A stretch of DNA of 64,000 nt from NCBI GenBank assembly GCA_016710165.1, contig JADJLJ010000001.1, positions 372,001 to 436,000 on the forward strand. The letters are read 5' to 3'. The notes below the pieces were generated by a model. That model was not told where the DNA came from. It saw only the letters and a list, made by a program, of their open reading frames with translations, and did no database searches. Within the stretch, counting starts at the first letter, position 1, and each line of letters starts with the position of its first letter. Positions 54,267 through 62,817 of this stretch are shown here, one piece after another. The position numbers and the translations under genes were made by a program. The stretch comes from Chitinophagaceae bacterium. Its GTDB lineage: Bacteria > Bacteroidota > Bacteroidia > Chitinophagales > Chitinophagaceae.

Positions 54267-54731
54267 GTGGCGTACGAGAACAACGAAAAAAAACAGGACA
54301 GTGTTTACAGTAAACGCATCAGGGCCGGAAAACGCAGAACTTACTTTTTTGATGTAAGGGAGACCCGTGGCAATGATTATTATCTGACCATCACGGAAAG
54401 CCGCAAGCGGTTTGATTCAGACGGGTACGACAGGCATAAGATCTTCCTGTACAAAGAAGACTTCAACAAATTCATCAAGGGACTGGGAGAGGCAGTTGAT
54501 TATGTAAAAACAGAATTAATGCCCGACTTTGACTTCGATGCCTTTAACCACGACACCCCGTATGAAGGAGAAGAGGGACAGGCACCCCGCCCGGTATCAA
54601 CCGAAGCCGAAACACCCGTTGCAGTTGCAGAAACTCCCGCGGCTGAAGCAGCGGAAGAAAAGACCGAAGCTCCTGAAGCAACCAATATTTCCGTTGATAA
54701 CGGAAGCACTGAGGAAGTAGACAAGTGGTAA
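54267..54731 (+). CDS. DUF3276/PUR-alpha-like nucleic-acid-binding protein
   Basis: 154 residues from a GTG start. Residues about 12-95 form the PUR fold (VYSKRIRAGKRRTYFFDVRE, YYLTITESRKRF, HKIFLYKEDFNKFIKGLGEA), a single-stranded DNA/RNA-binding beta-beta-beta-beta-alpha unit conserved in Bacteroidota. The C-terminal 55 residues are an acidic Pro/Ala/Glu tail that may tune binding. Target nucleic acids are unknown. Confidence 0.9.
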   Translation: MAYENNEKKQDSVYSKRIRAGKRRTYFFDVRETRGNDYYLTITESRKRFDSDGYDRHKIFLYKEDFNKFIKGLGEAVDYVKTELMPDFDFDAFNHDTPYEGEEGQAPRPVSTEAETPVAVAETPAAEAAEEKTEAPEATNISVDNGSTEEVDKW

Positions 54732-54760
54732 ACCAAACACCAAACCTAATTGCAACAGAG

Positions 54761-54787
54761 TCCTCCCTCACCGGGAGGATTTTTTTA
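54761..54787 (+). terminator. Intrinsic terminator after the PUR-domain gene
   Basis: TCCTCCC (54761-54767) pairs with GGGAGGA (54773-54779), loop TCACC, then eight T-rich bases. Confidence 0.88.
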
Positions 54788-54802
54788 TTGTAACTTGTGT
54801 AA

Positions 54803-55297
54803 ATGAAAAAAGTGATCCTGGTCATCGTAGTTGCCGGTACAGGCATCTTTTCATCCTGCGCCCAGGTTACGTGCAAATTCAGCAAGGCCTACGCTTATTT
54901 TACCGTTTCCATGCCCGGGACACAGATGGTGGATGAAAAAGGGAACCCCGTGCCCCCTGTACCGGTAATTGAAAGGTTTATTTATATAGAAACGACCGGT
55001 CCTGCGATCCCGAAAGTTGTGTTTGTGAGATACGATACCCTTTTAATGAAGGCAACGGTAGCCCGTATCGAAGGAAATACATCCTCTCCGGGAAATAATC
55101 CTGAAAATTATAAGCCGGTCATTCTTAAAGCAAAAAAAGGCAACCATCTCTGGAGGATAGACCTGCAACCGGCTGAAGAATCACCAATGAAAGCTACGGC
55201 ATACCGGAACATCCATGTTAAGATCCTGCGATCCGGCAGATCATGCGTCTTAAGATTTAAAGCTGAGAAAGAGCTTTCTACTTTCCCGAGGTATTGA
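54803..55297 (+). CDS. Lipoprotein of unknown function
   Basis: 164 residues with a lipobox ending GTGIFSSC. The mature part is beta-rich with several Pro (GNPVPPVPVIERFIYIETTG) and a basic C-terminus. It has no recognised domain. It converges with pgi across a short gap. Confidence 0.68.
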   Translation: MKKVILVIVVAGTGIFSSCAQVTCKFSKAYAYFTVSMPGTQMVDEKGNPVPPVPVIERFIYIETTGPAIPKVVFVRYDTLLMKATVARIEGNTSSPGNNPENYKPVILKAKKGNHLWRIDLQPAEESPMKATAYRNIHVKILRSGRSCVLRFKAEKELSTFPRY

Positions 55298-55323
55298 CCT
55301 GTTTCAAAAAACCGGGTCTTTGG

Positions 55324-56916
55324 TTACCGCATTTTTTTATACTGGTTTACCAGGCCATTTGTAGAACAGTCGTGGGAACTTACAACGTCCGTATTCTCCA
55401 GTTCAGGTAATATTTTATTTGCCAGGACCTTGCCCAGTTCAACACCCCATTGATCAAAACTGTAAATATTCCAGATAACCCCCTGTACAAATATTTTATG
55501 CTCGTACAGGGCGACCAGTTGTCCCAATGTGAAAGGAGTGATTTGCTTCAGCAAAAAGGAATTGGTCGGACGATTGCCCTCAAATATCCGGTAAGGATTA
55601 TCCTGCGTGGTTCCATTCATCAGCGCTTCTGTTTGTGCAAAGAAATTACTCAACAACTTTTGATGATGATCTCCCACCGCATTATGACTGATTGCAGGTG
55701 CTATAAAATCACAGGGGATGATCTGTGTACCCTGGTGAATGAGCTGGTAAAACGCATGCTGGCCATTGGTGCCGGGTTCACCCCAGATAACCGGGCCGGT
55801 GGCATAATTCACTTTGTTGCCGTTCCGGTCAACATACTTTCCGTTGCTTTCCATATTCCCCTGCTGGAAATACGCGGCAAAACGATGCAGGTACTGGTCG
55901 TATGGGAGAATGGCTTCTGTTTTTGTGCCAAAGAAATTGCCATACCAGATACCGATGACCGCCATCAATACCGGGATGTTTTTATCAAACGATGTTTCCC
56001 GGAAATGCCGGTCGGTTTCATAAGCGCCTTTCAGCAACTGTTCAAAATTCTCGTAGCCAATGGTCAGTGCAATGGATAATCCGATGGCACTCCATAAACT
56101 GTATCGCCCGCCTACCCAATCCCAGAACTCAAACATATTTGCCGGGTCGATGCCGAACTTTATTACGTCTTTTTCGTTGGTGCTCAGGGCAACAAAGTGT
56201 TTGGCGATATGCGCCTCGTCTTTTGCATTTTGCAGGAACCAGTTCCTTGCCGTATGCGCATTGGTCATGGTTTCCTGCGTGGTGAAGGTCTTGCTGGCAA
56301 TCAGGAAAAGCGTCTCATCAGCCTTTACCTTTTTCAGCGTTTCGGAGATATGGGTTCCATCAACATTGCTTACGAAATAAGTTTCAATACCATCAACCCA
56401 GTAAGGCTTCAACGCCTCTGTCGCCATTACCGGGCCAAGGTCGCTGCCGCCGATTCCGATGTTCACGATGTATCTTATTTTCTTACCGGTATATCCCTTC
56501 CAGCTGCCATTGTGTATGTTGGAACAAAAATCCTGCATCTGCTGCAATACTTTTTTGATTCCCGGCATCACATCTTCGCCACCGGTCATCACCGGCTTGC
56601 CGGAAAAATTCCGGAACGCGGTATGCAGCACCGCCCGGTTCTCTGTTTCATTGATCCTTTCGCCGGTGAACATGGCCTCAATCGCATCCTTTAACCGGCA
56701 TTCTTCCGCTAATTGAAGCAACAGTTCAATGGTATTTTCGGTGATGATATTTTTAGAATAATCAAAGAGAATATCATTCATCTGCAAGGAGAACCGGCTG
56801 AACCTTTCCGCATCATTATAGAAAAGGTCTTTCATGTACACTTCTTCAAACAATTGCCGGTGCTGCTGCAATGCCTGCCAGGATGGGGTAGTGGTGGGAT
56901 TTATTTTCGGGAACAT
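55324..56916 (-). CDS. pgi: Glucose-6-phosphate isomerase
   Basis: 530 residues. The two sugar-isomerase domains are complete: NIGIGGSDLGPVMATEAL, the signature around VGGRYSLWSAIGLSIAL, SNGKYVDRNG and HNAVGDHHQKLLSNFFAQTEAL, with Glu and His of the active site in place. It interconverts glucose-6-phosphate and fructose-6-phosphate in glycolysis. Dispersed AATTAAGAATG repeats lie right upstream of its ATG, so its promoter is not clear. Confidence 0.95.
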   Translation of the reverse strand: MFPKINPTTTPSWQALQQHRQLFEEVYMKDLFYNDAERFSRFSLQMNDILFDYSKNIITENTIELLLQLAEECRLKDAIEAMFTGERINETENRAVLHTAFRNFSGKPVMTGGEDVMPGIKKVLQQMQDFCSNIHNGSWKGYTGKKIRYIVNIGIGGSDLGPVMATEALKPYWVDGIETYFVSNVDGTHISETLKKVKADETLFLIASKTFTTQETMTNAHTARNWFLQNAKDEAHIAKHFVALSTNEKDVIKFGIDPANMFEFWDWVGGRYSLWSAIGLSIALTIGYENFEQLLKGAYETDRHFRETSFDKNIPVLMAVIGIWYGNFFGTKTEAILPYDQYLHRFAAYFQQGNMESNGKYVDRNGNKVNYATGPVIWGEPGTNGQHAFYQLIHQGTQIIPCDFIAPAISHNAVGDHHQKLLSNFFAQTEALMNGTTQDNPYRIFEGNRPTNSFLLKQITPFTLGQLVALYEHKIFVQGVIWNIYSFDQWGVELGKVLANKILPELENTDVVSSHDCSTNGLVNQYKKMR

Positions 56917-56923
56917 GTAAATA

Positions 56924-56955
56924 CTGAAGAATTAAGAATGAAAAATTAAGAATGC
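56924..56955. repeat. AATTAAGAATG-type dispersed repeat
   Basis: GAAGAATTAAGAATG followed by AAAAATTAAGAATG, two direct copies, right before pgi; the same words occur at 46167 and 62237. Confidence 0.7.
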
Positions 56956-57024
56956 TGTACGACGAAGATATTTAAAAACAGGGTAAGTACTTGCATCGTT
57001 CTTTTTGACGGTGCCCGTCATTCT

Positions 57025-57058
57025 AAAAAAGAAAACCGGATCTTTATCGGATCCGGTT
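57025..57058 (-). terminator. Intrinsic terminator of the minus-strand lipoprotein gene
   Basis: On the minus strand AACCGGATC (57058-57050) pairs with GATCCGGTT (57042-57034), then TTCTTTTTT-rich sequence. Confidence 0.88.
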
Positions 57059-57081
57059 GTTAAAATATTCGTGCTTATATC

Positions 57082-57957
57082 TTATTGTCTTTTCGGTATC
57101 ATTCCCCGGATACCCATATCAATAACCTGGTCGCCGTTATTGGGGTCGTAGGTGCCGTTGCCGTCTACGTCGATCCATTCAAAGCTTTTATTTACAGAAA
57201 GCGATACTACGATATTGATATCGGCTGTTTCGTTACCGGTTACAACAAGCGGTGATAGAAATTCACCGGTAACGAGGCAGGATCCCTGCGGTATGGGTGA
57301 AGTGGCAAACAAAGGATTGGGAACGGTAGTTGCCCCGGGAGGTGCCTGGCCGGTACTTAAAAATCCAAAGCCCAGGTATTTTCCTTCCACAGCCCAGTAA
57401 CCCTGTAACTTATTTGCATTCACTGTTACGGTAGAATCCTTTACTTTATAATTAGTGAGATAGGTATTATATCCAATGAAGGATGCTACCGTGGCATCAA
57501 TGGTTTGTCCCAATGCATTCATATACACATTATAATTCTGGTAGGCCAGTGAAACCCTGAGCCAGGTATAGGTGCCCGCAGCAAAACTTTTAACAGGCAC
57601 ACTGAGAAAAACCTGGTTGTTGCCCGCAAATTTTGAGTTGGCAAAATCAATGGCTTTGGTGCCCCCGGTGGTGACCTCAGGGGCTTTGTACAAAACAGCA
57701 CCTGCACCTAAAGCAGTAAAAGGAGATGGGGTCATCTCCACATAATGTGCGCTCATCAGGTTAAACCGCGGCGACTGGCCCGCATGGCCCGCCGGCATGG
57801 GAGCCGGTTGCCCGATCGCATTCAGCCTGACCTGGGTAGAATCAAATTTGAAAATGAAATTCACTTTCGCTTCACTGGTGCCTGCATCGGGCTCTTTCTG
57901 ACAAGATTGGAATAATAAGGCGGCGATGGCCATCGCCATGATGGATCGTAACTTCAT
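57082..57957 (-). CDS. Secreted lipoprotein with EF-hand-like end
   Basis: 291 residues from MKLRSIMAMAIAALLFQSC, a lipobox; the longer frame to 58011 begins in the previous gene's end and is rejected. The mature part is beta-rich and resembles the MbnP-like group (FNLMSAHYVEMTPSPF, YYK/YTWLRVSLAYQNY), but a copper-binding role is only suggested. The C-terminus has DVDGNGTYDPNNGDQVID, an EF-hand-like calcium loop. It may be cotranscribed with the threonine aldolase gene 54 bases upstream. Confidence 0.72.
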   Translation of the reverse strand: MKLRSIMAMAIAALLFQSCQKEPDAGTSEAKVNFIFKFDSTQVRLNAIGQPAPMPAGHAGQSPRFNLMSAHYVEMTPSPFTALGAGAVLYKAPEVTTGGTKAIDFANSKFAGNNQVFLSVPVKSFAAGTYTWLRVSLAYQNYNVYMNALGQTIDATVASFIGYNTYLTNYKVKDSTVTVNANKLQGYWAVEGKYLGFGFLSTGQAPPGATTVPNPLFATSPIPQGSCLVTGEFLSPLVVTGNETADINIVVSLSVNKSFEWIDVDGNGTYDPNNGDQVIDMGIRGMIPKRQ

Positions 57958-58011
57958 AGTTGGCTGTGTTTGTTTGGGCTGGAAACGCCCCACGGCCGGT
58001 TTATTTCCCAT

Positions 58012-59031
58012 TTACATGGATACGATCACCTGCAGGAGCCGATTTAGCATTTCTTTAGTAAAATCAAGGTGGGTTACCATCCTGACCTGGGTTTGAGAAA
58101 TGGGCAGGCAGAGTATATCCTGTTGTTTTAGTTTGTCACAAAAGCCTTTTGCCGAATCGTAGTTGCCTTTTACTTCAAAGATCAAAATGTTTGTTTCAAC
58201 AGGCATGATATTGCCAATAAATTCCTTTTTGTCCAACGCTTCCGCGATCTGCCTGGCATGGTCATGGTCTTCAGCCAACCGGGCAATATTATTCTCCAGG
58301 GCATAAATACCGGCTGCAGCAATGTACCCGGCCTGCCGCATACCACCGCCAAAAACCTTCCTTACCCTGCGGGCCTGCTTAATAAAAGCCTGCCTTCCTA
58401 ATAGCAGGCTTCCCACCGGCGTGCCCATGCCTTTGCTCAGGCAAATGGATATGCTGTCGAATATTTCACCGTACTGCTTTGGGCTCTCATTCTTTGCAAC
58501 AAGGGCATTCCAAAGCCTTGCACCATCTAAATGGAAGCTGAGGTTATTTTTTGAACAGATTTCTTTAATATGTTGTATTTCAATAAAATCATAACAACTT
58601 CCACCGCCCCGGTTAGCGGTATTTTCCAGGCTCACCAGCCTGGTTCTTGCTTTATGCACATCATCCGGATTAATGGCTTCTTCAACCTGGCCGGCTGTGA
58701 TCCTTCCCCGGTCCCCATCAATTGGTTTTACCTGGCTGCCGCTGTTAAAAGCGATACCCCCTCCTTCATAAATGTAAACATGGCTTACTTTATCGCAGAT
58801 CACTTCATCGCCAGGTTGCGTATGGCATTTAATGGCTATTTGGTTGGTCATGGTCCCGCTGGGGCAAAAAAGGGCTGCTTCCATTCCAAACATTCCGGCT
58901 GCCATGGCTTCCAACCTGTTAACGGAAGGGTCTTCCCCAAAAACATCATCCCCAACCTGTGCTTTGAACATAGCCTCCAGCATGGCCGGGCCAGGTTTGG
59001 TAAAAGTATCGGAGCGTAAATCTGCTATCAT
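58012..59031 (-). CDS. ltaE: Low-specificity L-threonine aldolase
   Basis: 339 residues. Fold-type I PLP enzyme: MIADLRSDTFTKPG, FCPSGTMTNQIAI, SHVYIYEGGG, FHLDGARLW and the Schiff-base Lys in ISICLSKGMGTPVG. It cleaves L-threonine or allo-threonine to glycine and acetaldehyde. The cytosolic paralogue of the exported enzyme at 22446-23624. Confidence 0.9.
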   Translation of the reverse strand: MIADLRSDTFTKPGPAMLEAMFKAQVGDDVFGEDPSVNRLEAMAAGMFGMEAALFCPSGTMTNQIAIKCHTQPGDEVICDKVSHVYIYEGGGIAFNSGSQVKPIDGDRGRITAGQVEEAINPDDVHKARTRLVSLENTANRGGGSCYDFIEIQHIKEICSKNNLSFHLDGARLWNALVAKNESPKQYGEIFDSISICLSKGMGTPVGSLLLGRQAFIKQARRVRKVFGGGMRQAGYIAAAGIYALENNIARLAEDHDHARQIAEALDKKEFIGNIMPVETNILIFEVKGNYDSAKGFCDKLKQQDILCLPISQTQVRMVTHLDFTKEMLNRLLQVIVSM

Positions 59032-59343
59032 GGGTTAAAGATAAGCCTCAGGCCCCAAGCTGCAAGGGGGCTGATCTTAGAAAATAGTATGAATATGGAT
59101 TCGAAAAGGGTCAGAAAACGCATGCCATCCCTTGAAGCTTGTTACTTGTGGCTTATTATCCCCATTCATCCCTTTTTTTACCCAAACGTTATGAAATACG
59201 GCCGTTGCAACGTACCTTTGCAAATAATTTTCGCTGGAATTTGAAGCATTAACCATTCGTTTGCAACCTTTTCCCAACAAAATGCGTCTAGTTATTGTTC
59301 TTCCATAAGAGTTCTATCTATTTAAGATTTTTAATATAAGAAA
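59032..59343. other. Divergent intergenic region of 312 bases
   Basis: Between ltaE and rpoD. It contains the exact -7 box TACCTTTG at 59213-59220, about 120 bases upstream of the rpoD ATG, and no coding frame. TATCTTTA on the minus strand at 59036-59043 may be the ltaE -7 box, unusually close to the start codon. Confidence 0.6.
59213..59220 (+). promoter_or_regulatory. Probable -7 box of rpoD
   Basis: TACCTTTG, exact TAnnTTTG; no clear -33. It leaves a leader of about 120 bases. Confidence 0.5.
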
Positions 59344-60201
59344 ATGAGGCAACTTAAGATCGCAACGCAGATTACCAACCGTGATTCACAAGCGGTTGAG
59401 AAATATCTGCAGGAAATTTCGAAGATTTCGATGATTACTCCGGAGGAGGAGACCATTTTGGCCCAAAAGATCAAAATGGGAGACCAGCGTGCATTGGACA
59501 AACTGGTACAGGCCAACCTGCGTTTCGTGGTATCCGTAGCAAAGCAGTACCAGCACCAGGGCCTTTCGCTGAGTGACCTGATCAACGAGGGCAACCTCGG
59601 CTTAATTAAAGCGGCACAACGCTTCGACGAAACCAAAGGTTTCAAATTCATTTCATACGCCGTTTGGTGGATCCGCCAGTCCATCCTGCAGGCGTTGGCA
59701 GAGCAGGGCAGATTGGTCCGCCTGCCTCAAAACAAAATTGGCACCTACAACAAGGCTAACAAAGCATATATGGCGTTTGAACAGGAACATGAGCGTGAGC
59801 CAAGTACCGAAGAACTGGCTGAATTGCTGGAGATGAGCGAAACAGAGATCAACAACATTTTTCAAAGTAATACCCGTCATACTTCACTGGATGCACCCGT
59901 GCATGAAGCAGAAGATGTGGCCATGGGTGACCTGCTGAAAGGTGGCGATGAGACCGATGAGGACGTAATGCATGATTCACTGAAAAATGAGATCCGCAGG
60001 GTCCTGAAATCTTTAAGCCCCAGAGAAGCGGAGATCGTGAATGCATATTTTGGGCTGGATGGGGAAAATGGGGTTACCATTGAGCAAATTGGCCAGAAAT
60101 ATGACCTGACCAAGGAACGCATCCGCCAGATCAAAGAAAGAGCGATCAAGCGTTTGCAGAAGGCCCGCTACAGCGGTGCACTGAAAGCATATCTCGGATA
60201 A
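59344..60201 (+). CDS. rpoD: Primary sigma factor RpoD (SigA)
   Basis: 285 residues. MRQLKIATQITNRD opens the gene as in Bacteroidota sigma factors, which lack the long acidic region 1.1. Regions 1.2-2 (DSQAVEKYLQEISK, LINEGNLGLIKAAQRFDETKG, FISYAVWWIRQSI), region 3 and region 4 (SPREAEIVNAYFGLDG, EQIGQKYDLTKERIRQIKERA) are complete. It directs RNA polymerase to the TAnnTTTG promoters seen through this window. Confidence 0.96.
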   Translation: MRQLKIATQITNRDSQAVEKYLQEISKISMITPEEETILAQKIKMGDQRALDKLVQANLRFVVSVAKQYQHQGLSLSDLINEGNLGLIKAAQRFDETKGFKFISYAVWWIRQSILQALAEQGRLVRLPQNKIGTYNKANKAYMAFEQEHEREPSTEELAELLEMSETEINNIFQSNTRHTSLDAPVHEAEDVAMGDLLKGGDETDEDVMHDSLKNEIRRVLKSLSPREAEIVNAYFGLDGENGVTIEQIGQKYDLTKERIRQIKERAIKRLQKARYSGALKAYLG

Positions 60202-60227
60202 TGTAATTTTGATGGGTTATATCAAAG

Positions 60228-60257
60228 TCCTCCTGCCAAAAGCCGGAGGATTTTTTT
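60228..60257 (+). terminator. Intrinsic terminator after rpoD
   Basis: TCCTCC (60228-60233) pairs with GGAGGA (60245-60250), followed by seven T. Confidence 0.8.
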
Positions 60258-60342
60258 ATCCCCCAGCTCTTCGCAACATTCGGGATGAATAAATGTTAAC
60301 TAATATTAACGTACCGTTGAGTGGAATAAAACGGGCTTGATC

Positions 60343-60350
60343 TAAATTTG
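60343..60350 (+). promoter_or_regulatory. -7 box of the DUF4249 gene
   Basis: TAAATTTG ends six bases before ATG 60357, so transcription would begin almost at the start codon, a leaderless or near-leaderless message. Confidence 0.5.
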
Positions 60351-60356
60351 ATCTTT

Positions 60357-61238
60357 ATGAAACGGATAATCTTATTTTTCAGTACCTGCCTGTTCCTCAG
60401 TTCCTGCGAAAAGAACATTGACTTTGATCTCAAAACCACTACATCCCTTTTAGTAGTTGATGCGCAAATTGAGAACGGGCTGGCGCCAACCGTAGCCCTT
60501 TCAAAAAGCCTGGACTATTTCGGGGCCATCAGTCCCCAGGTACTGGCATCGTCCTTTGTTCATAATGCCGAAGTGACCATGAACAACGGAACACGTACGC
60601 ATACCTTTAAAGAATATACCGTACCGGTCGGTAATGGCTATTCCATTTATTACTACAGCATTGATTCAGCCAGTCTTGCCACGGCTTTTTCCGGGGAGTT
60701 TGGTAAACAATATGATCTTACCATCAAAGCCGAAGGAAGAACATATGCCGCCAAAACGACCATTCCCTTGCTTACCAAAATATTTGATTCGCTCTGGACA
60801 AAAAAAGCTCCTGCACCGGCCGATACGTCTAAAAGGGTTTTATGGGCAAGGGCCATTGATCCACCGGGACTTGGCAATTACATCAGGTATTACACAAAGA
60901 AGAACAGCGAACGGTTCCTGCCCGGCCTCAACTCGGTATTCAATGATGAAGTGGTTGACGGTACAACATATTCCGGTCAGGTTGACCAGGGTATTGACCG
61001 GAACCAGCCTGTACCAACCGGCGATGATAAGTTTTTCAGCCGGGGCGATACCATTTATTTCAAACTCTCCAACATTGACAGGGCTTCTTATACTTTCTGG
61101 AACACCTGGGAATTCAACCAGCAGAGCATCGGGAATCCATTTGCCCAGCCGGGCAAGGTGATCGGCAATATCAGCAACGGGGCACTGGGTGCATTCTGCG
61201 GATATGCATCCCAGGTTGGAACTGTTATCGCCCGGTAA
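60357..61238 (+). CDS. DUF4249 lipoprotein
   Basis: 293 residues from MKRIILFFSTCLFLSSC, a lipobox. The mature part has LLVVDAQIENGLAPTVALSK, VTMNNGTRTHTFKEY and the Cys near the end, the DUF4249 pattern. In Bacteroidota this family usually sits beside TonB-dependent receptors and is thought to bind their substrate; no receptor is adjacent here. Surface-exposed lipoprotein. Confidence 0.85.
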   Translation: MKRIILFFSTCLFLSSCEKNIDFDLKTTTSLLVVDAQIENGLAPTVALSKSLDYFGAISPQVLASSFVHNAEVTMNNGTRTHTFKEYTVPVGNGYSIYYYSIDSASLATAFSGEFGKQYDLTIKAEGRTYAAKTTIPLLTKIFDSLWTKKAPAPADTSKRVLWARAIDPPGLGNYIRYYTKKNSERFLPGLNSVFNDEVVDGTTYSGQVDQGIDRNQPVPTGDDKFFSRGDTIYFKLSNIDRASYTFWNTWEFNQQSIGNPFAQPGKVIGNISNGALGAFCGYASQVGTVIAR

Positions 61239-61259
61239 CGGCAACTGGAAATATTCAGC

Positions 61260-61267
61260 TAAATTTG
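61260..61267 (+). promoter_or_regulatory. -7 box of trxB
   Basis: TAAATTTG, exact match, 25 bases upstream of ATG 61292; AGGAG lies 6 bases before the ATG as a ribosome site. Confidence 0.55.
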
Positions 61268-61291
61268 CACAAATAATAAGACAGGAGATCT

Positions 61292-62230
61292 ATGGCAACT
61301 GAGAAAGTACATTGTTTGATCATTGGTTCGGGACCGGCAGGATATACCGCCGCTATTTATGCTTCCAGGGCAGGACTGAATCCTGTTCTGTACCAGGGCA
61401 TTCAACCCGGCGGACAATTGACCATTACAACCGAAGTAGAAAATTACCCGGGCTACCCCGATGGGATACAGGGCCCTGAAATGATGGTGCATTTTGAGAA
61501 CCAGGCAAAACGCATGGGTACGGATATAAGATACGGCCTTGCTACCAGGGTCGACTTCTCTGTCCGCCCGCTGAAAGTAGAAATTGATGAAGAAAAATGG
61601 ATCGAAGCGGACTCGATCATCATCTCAACTGGTGCATCGGCAAAATGGCTGGGCATTGAAAGCGAACAAAGACTGAATGGCTATGGTGTAAGCGCCTGTG
61701 CAGTCTGTGACGGATTCTTCTTCAATGGAAAAGAAGTGGCCATTGTGGGTGCAGGGGATACCGCAGCAGAAGAAGCGCTCTATCTTTCAAAGATATGTTC
61801 GCAGGTGCACATGATCGTTCGCCGGGGAGAGATGAGGGCCAGCAAAGTGATGCAGGAAAGGGTGATCAATACGCCCAACATAAAAATATACTGGAACAGT
61901 GAAACCGATGAAGTGCTGGGAGATAAGAACGTTCATGCTGTTCGGATAAAGAATAACAAAACAGGAGAGAAGCAGGAGATACCGGTTAGCGCCTTCTTTG
62001 TTGCCATCGGCCACCAACCCAACTCGGGTATTTTCAAAGGCTGGCTTGATATGGATGATGCCGGTTACATCAAAACCATTCCAGGCACATCTAAAACAAA
62101 TATCGAAGGTGTATTTGCATCCGGCGATGTTCAGGACAAAATATACCGCCAGGCTGTAACGGCAGCCGGATCAGGATGTATGGCAGCCCTGGATGCTGAA
62201 CGTTACCTGGGGGAAAAAGGGTTGCACTGA
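61292..62230 (+). CDS. trxB: Thioredoxin-disulfide reductase
   Basis: 312 residues. FAD-binding GSGPAG (13-18), the redox pair C136AVC139, NADPH-binding GAGDTAAEEA and the final GVFASGDVQD are all present. It uses NADPH to reduce thioredoxin, such as TrxA at 37686-38002. Normal family length and a good ribosome site. Confidence 0.95.
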   Translation: MATEKVHCLIIGSGPAGYTAAIYASRAGLNPVLYQGIQPGGQLTITTEVENYPGYPDGIQGPEMMVHFENQAKRMGTDIRYGLATRVDFSVRPLKVEIDEEKWIEADSIIISTGASAKWLGIESEQRLNGYGVSACAVCDGFFFNGKEVAIVGAGDTAAEEALYLSKICSQVHMIVRRGEMRASKVMQERVINTPNIKIYWNSETDEVLGDKNVHAVRIKNNKTGEKQEIPVSAFFVAIGHQPNSGIFKGWLDMDDAGYIKTIPGTSKTNIEGVFASGDVQDKIYRQAVTAAGSGCMAALDAERYLGEKGLH

Positions 62231-62236
62231 TAAATA

Positions 62237-62377
62237 AATTAAGAATGAAGAATTAAAAATTAAAAATGCCTTTGGTTCACTCAGTCTTTTAAATTCAATA
62301 AGTCTCTTTCATTCTATGAAATTCTAACCCGCCTGCCGGAGGGCAGGTTCTTAATTCATAATTTTTAATTCTCAATT
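62237..62377. repeat. Inverted AATTAAGAATG-type repeats with central GC palindrome
   Basis: The left copy (62237-62268) contains GAATTAAAAATTA and the right copy (62348-62377) its complement. Between them, AACCCGCCTGCC and GGAGGGCAGGTT (62326-62349) form an imperfect palindrome. It fills the trxB-folB gap. Confidence 0.6.
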
Positions 62378-62382
62378 GTCCC

Positions 62383-62733
62383 ATGGTTACCATTCAACTT
62401 AAGAATTTGCTTTTTTATTCCTGTCATGGCATACATGCCGAAGAGAAGATCCTGGGGAATAATTTTGAAGTAAATGTTGAACTTTCTTTTGATGCAGGTG
62501 ACCGCATCGACTCCCTGGAACAAACCATCAATTACGCATCGGTGTATGAGCTGATCAAACAACGCATGGCAATTCCCACTGAGCTCCTCGAAACACTTGC
62601 CTGGGATATCGCCCACCAGGTTCATGCAATGGATGACCGGGTCCTGTCCATTACGGTTGCTGTTGAGAAAAAGAACCCGCCCATCCCCGGCATGGAAGGA
62701 TCTGTCGGCGTAAAATATCACAAAGACTTTTAG
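62383..62733 (+). CDS. folB: Dihydroneopterin aldolase
   Basis: 116 residues, the usual FolB length. IQLKNLLFYSCHGIHAEEKILG opens the tunnel fold, with the conserved Glu and Tyr region TINYASVYELIKQRM and LETLAWDIA, then VSITVAVEKKNPP-like strand. It converts dihydroneopterin to hydroxymethyldihydropterin in folate synthesis. Confidence 0.92.
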   Translation: MVTIQLKNLLFYSCHGIHAEEKILGNNFEVNVELSFDAGDRIDSLEQTINYASVYELIKQRMAIPTELLETLAWDIAHQVHAMDDRVLSITVAVEKKNPPIPGMEGSVGVKYHKDF

Positions 62734-62817
62734 GCTTTTCGCCCTTATTTAATTCTATGTTAAACGGCAACCGTTTACCCGCCGATTTAGTTACCTTCGG
62801 AATTCAAAAATCAGTTT

